From contig CAVZQE010000007.1 of NCBI GenBank assembly GCA_963777325.1, positions 7,863 to 71,862 on the forward strand: a DNA stretch of 64,000 bases. The letters run 5' to 3'. The position numbers and the translations under genes are program-made. The stretch is from JAFAXA01 sp963777325 (GTDB lineage: Bacteria > Pseudomonadota > Alphaproteobacteria > Acetobacterales > Acetobacteraceae). Each line of letters begins with the position of its first letter. Position 1 is the first letter of the stretch. The notes beneath the pieces were generated by a model, which saw nothing but the letters and a program-made list of their open reading frames with translations, did not search any database and had not been told where the DNA came from. Positions 62,971 to 64,000 of the stretch are shown piece after piece.

Positions 62971-63712
62971 CGCCCGAGGTGTGCCCGGTATCCGCGCTGC
63001 CGTCAATGTCTGCGTCGAGGCCGTCCGCCGGCGTTACGATCGCGGCGATCGCGTCCGGCGACCAGTCCCCGGCCAGCGCCGCCTCCATCTCGGTCTGACG
63101 GAACACCCCGCCCTGCCCCGGCCCCGGTCCCGGCCACCCGCCCCCGGCCGGGCCGCGCGCGACGAACACGCCGACCATGGCATAGCCGGACGCCGGATTC
63201 CGGAACCTCGTACGGGATTTCTCCGGAACCGGAAGGTGATGGCGGTGATGATCTCGTCCGGTTCGAGCGCGGTCGTGAACATCCCCTGAAAGTAGTCGTC
63301 GGCCGCAATGTCGCGCCGGTCCGTGGTGATCTCACGCCCGATCGCGAGCACGGCGGCGGCGGAGCCGCCGTCGGATCGTTGTCGCAGCGATCCTCCCATC
63401 CCGGAATGCCGTACCTGGGTGTCGCCGATCCAGGATGCCATGTCGGACAGTCCCGAAATGCGCGTCTTGATGCCGAAAGCTCGGGATCGGGCGGTGATGG
63501 TCATCGCGCCGATCCGGATCGGTCGCCGTCGTCCGTGATGCCGGACAGCCCCAATCCCGCGAGATCGATCACGGCGGAAGGGTGGTTCAGCCGCTGCTTC
63601 AGGACCGGCAGGAAGGTCTGACCGCCCGCGAGCAGCTTGGCGTCCGGATCGGCCCGCAGCGCCTGCACGCGTTGGCGACGCTCGACGGGCGGCAATAGAC
63701 GAAATAGTAAAT
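62885..63712 (-). CDS. coxM: Molybdo-flavoenzyme FAD-binding subunit (CoxM/XdhB type), degraded
   Basis: The FAD subunit of a xanthine dehydrogenase/CO dehydrogenase-family complex. Pieces in different frames: YYFVYCRPSSVANA, LLAGGQTFLPVLKQRLNHPS (FAD loop), QVRHSGMGGSLRQRSDGGSA, FQGMFTTALEPDEIITAITF, FRQTEMEAALAGDWSPDAIA. GGAGG sits before an ATT triplet at 63712 where an ATG would be expected. Many shifts; the product is probably non-functional unless the sequence is faulty. Confidence 0.75.
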
Positions 63713-63725
63713 CGGTTTCCTCCGC

Positions 63726-64000
63726 TCAGGCCGGCTGCGTGACGGCGCGGCCGTTCCGGATGATCGACCGGATCTTCCTCCGCCGACGCCGGCATGTCGA
63801 TGTGCCGGACGCCGTAGTCGCGAGCGCATCGACGACGGCGTTGATGACCGCGGGCGTGCTGCCGATCGGCCGGACTCGCCGCAGCCCTTCGAACCAGCGG
63901 GTTATGCGGACAGATCGTGGTTTCGGTCGCGGTCGCGATGTTCGGCAAGTCGTAGGCGCGCGGCATCGTGTAATCCATGTACGACCCGCTCATCAATTGG
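63726..64000 (-). CDS. coxL: Molybdopterin-binding subunit (CoxL type), 3' end only
   Basis: The 3' end of a large molybdenum-binding subunit running in from beyond the window. SGSYMDYTMPRAYDLPNIAT, then TTICPHNPL, a shifted GSTPAVINAVVDAL-like stretch, and YGVRHIDMPASAEE, all typical of the CoxL/XdhA C-terminus. At least one frame change. The order coxL then coxM on the minus strand fits an operon; the 2Fe-2S subunit is not in view. Confidence 0.75.

Overview
The window is chromosomal DNA from a high-G+C alphaproteobacterium. The best guess is Rhodospirillales, possibly Acetobacteraceae. This rests on the gene order rpmH-rnpA-yidD-yidC-engB-argB, an FzlA-type GST, an NdvA/ChvA-type glucan exporter, a PuuD membrane urate oxidase and frequent GTG starts in G+C-rich codon usage. 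It is inference, since no rRNA or tRNA gene lies in the window.

Layout. 1-8.8 kb: 3' part of glutamate synthase, fzlA, then a translationally coupled housekeeping operon (rpmH, rnpA, yidD, yidC, engB, argB) behind a near-consensus sigma-70 promoter. 8.8-15.3 kb: a hydroxypyruvate-isomerase-like gene, a sugar-porter MFS gene bracketed by decayed direct repeats that carry gene fragments, a secreted unknown protein, a DedA-type protein and cysE. 15.3-20.4 kb: DUF421, propionyl-CoA synthetase, a TPR protein, an acyltransferase and a glycine-zipper protein. 20.5-26.9 kb: an epimerase, a hydrolase, a GT4/GT9 glycosyltransferase pair, thrS and infC, nearly all interrupted by single-base frameshifts. 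27-32.9 kb: glucan ABC exporter, CBS protein, ClC channel and PuuD.

32.9-37.0 kb is an atypical 4-kb block. It is bounded by a roughly 50-bp imperfect direct repeat and holds three overlapping unknown genes, an extremely G+C-rich non-coding stretch with G-tract tandem repeats, two small unknown genes, a DUF5681-like gene, a palindrome, and a winged-helix protein resembling RepL replication initiators. No integrase is visible. The simplest reading is a small integrated plasmid-like element; its RepL-like frame runs across the right repeat into a host secreted-protein gene.

37.7-55.8 kb is mostly intact metabolic and envelope DNA: uppP with an SGNH hydrolase, an NrtA/SsuA-type ABC importer with an SDR, a TDT-family transporter, pirin, a ring-cleaving dioxygenase, a GMC oxidoreductase, an enolase-superfamily enzyme, an S49 protease, a flavin amine oxidase, CYTH-CHAD, a P450 and a GT4. 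55.8-64 kb: a decayed IS5-type insertion sequence, a heavily frameshifted alanine dehydrogenase, a DOPA-dioxygenase-like protein, an SLT-SPOR lipoprotein, a glycine-zipper lipoprotein, an SDR, a PdxY-like kinase, DUF1269 and CoxM/CoxL-type molybdo-flavoenzyme subunits, again with many frameshifts.

Frameshifts are clustered (about 19-26.5 kb and 56.9-64 kb) and hit essential genes such as thrS and infC, so many are probably sequencing or assembly errors rather than real decay.
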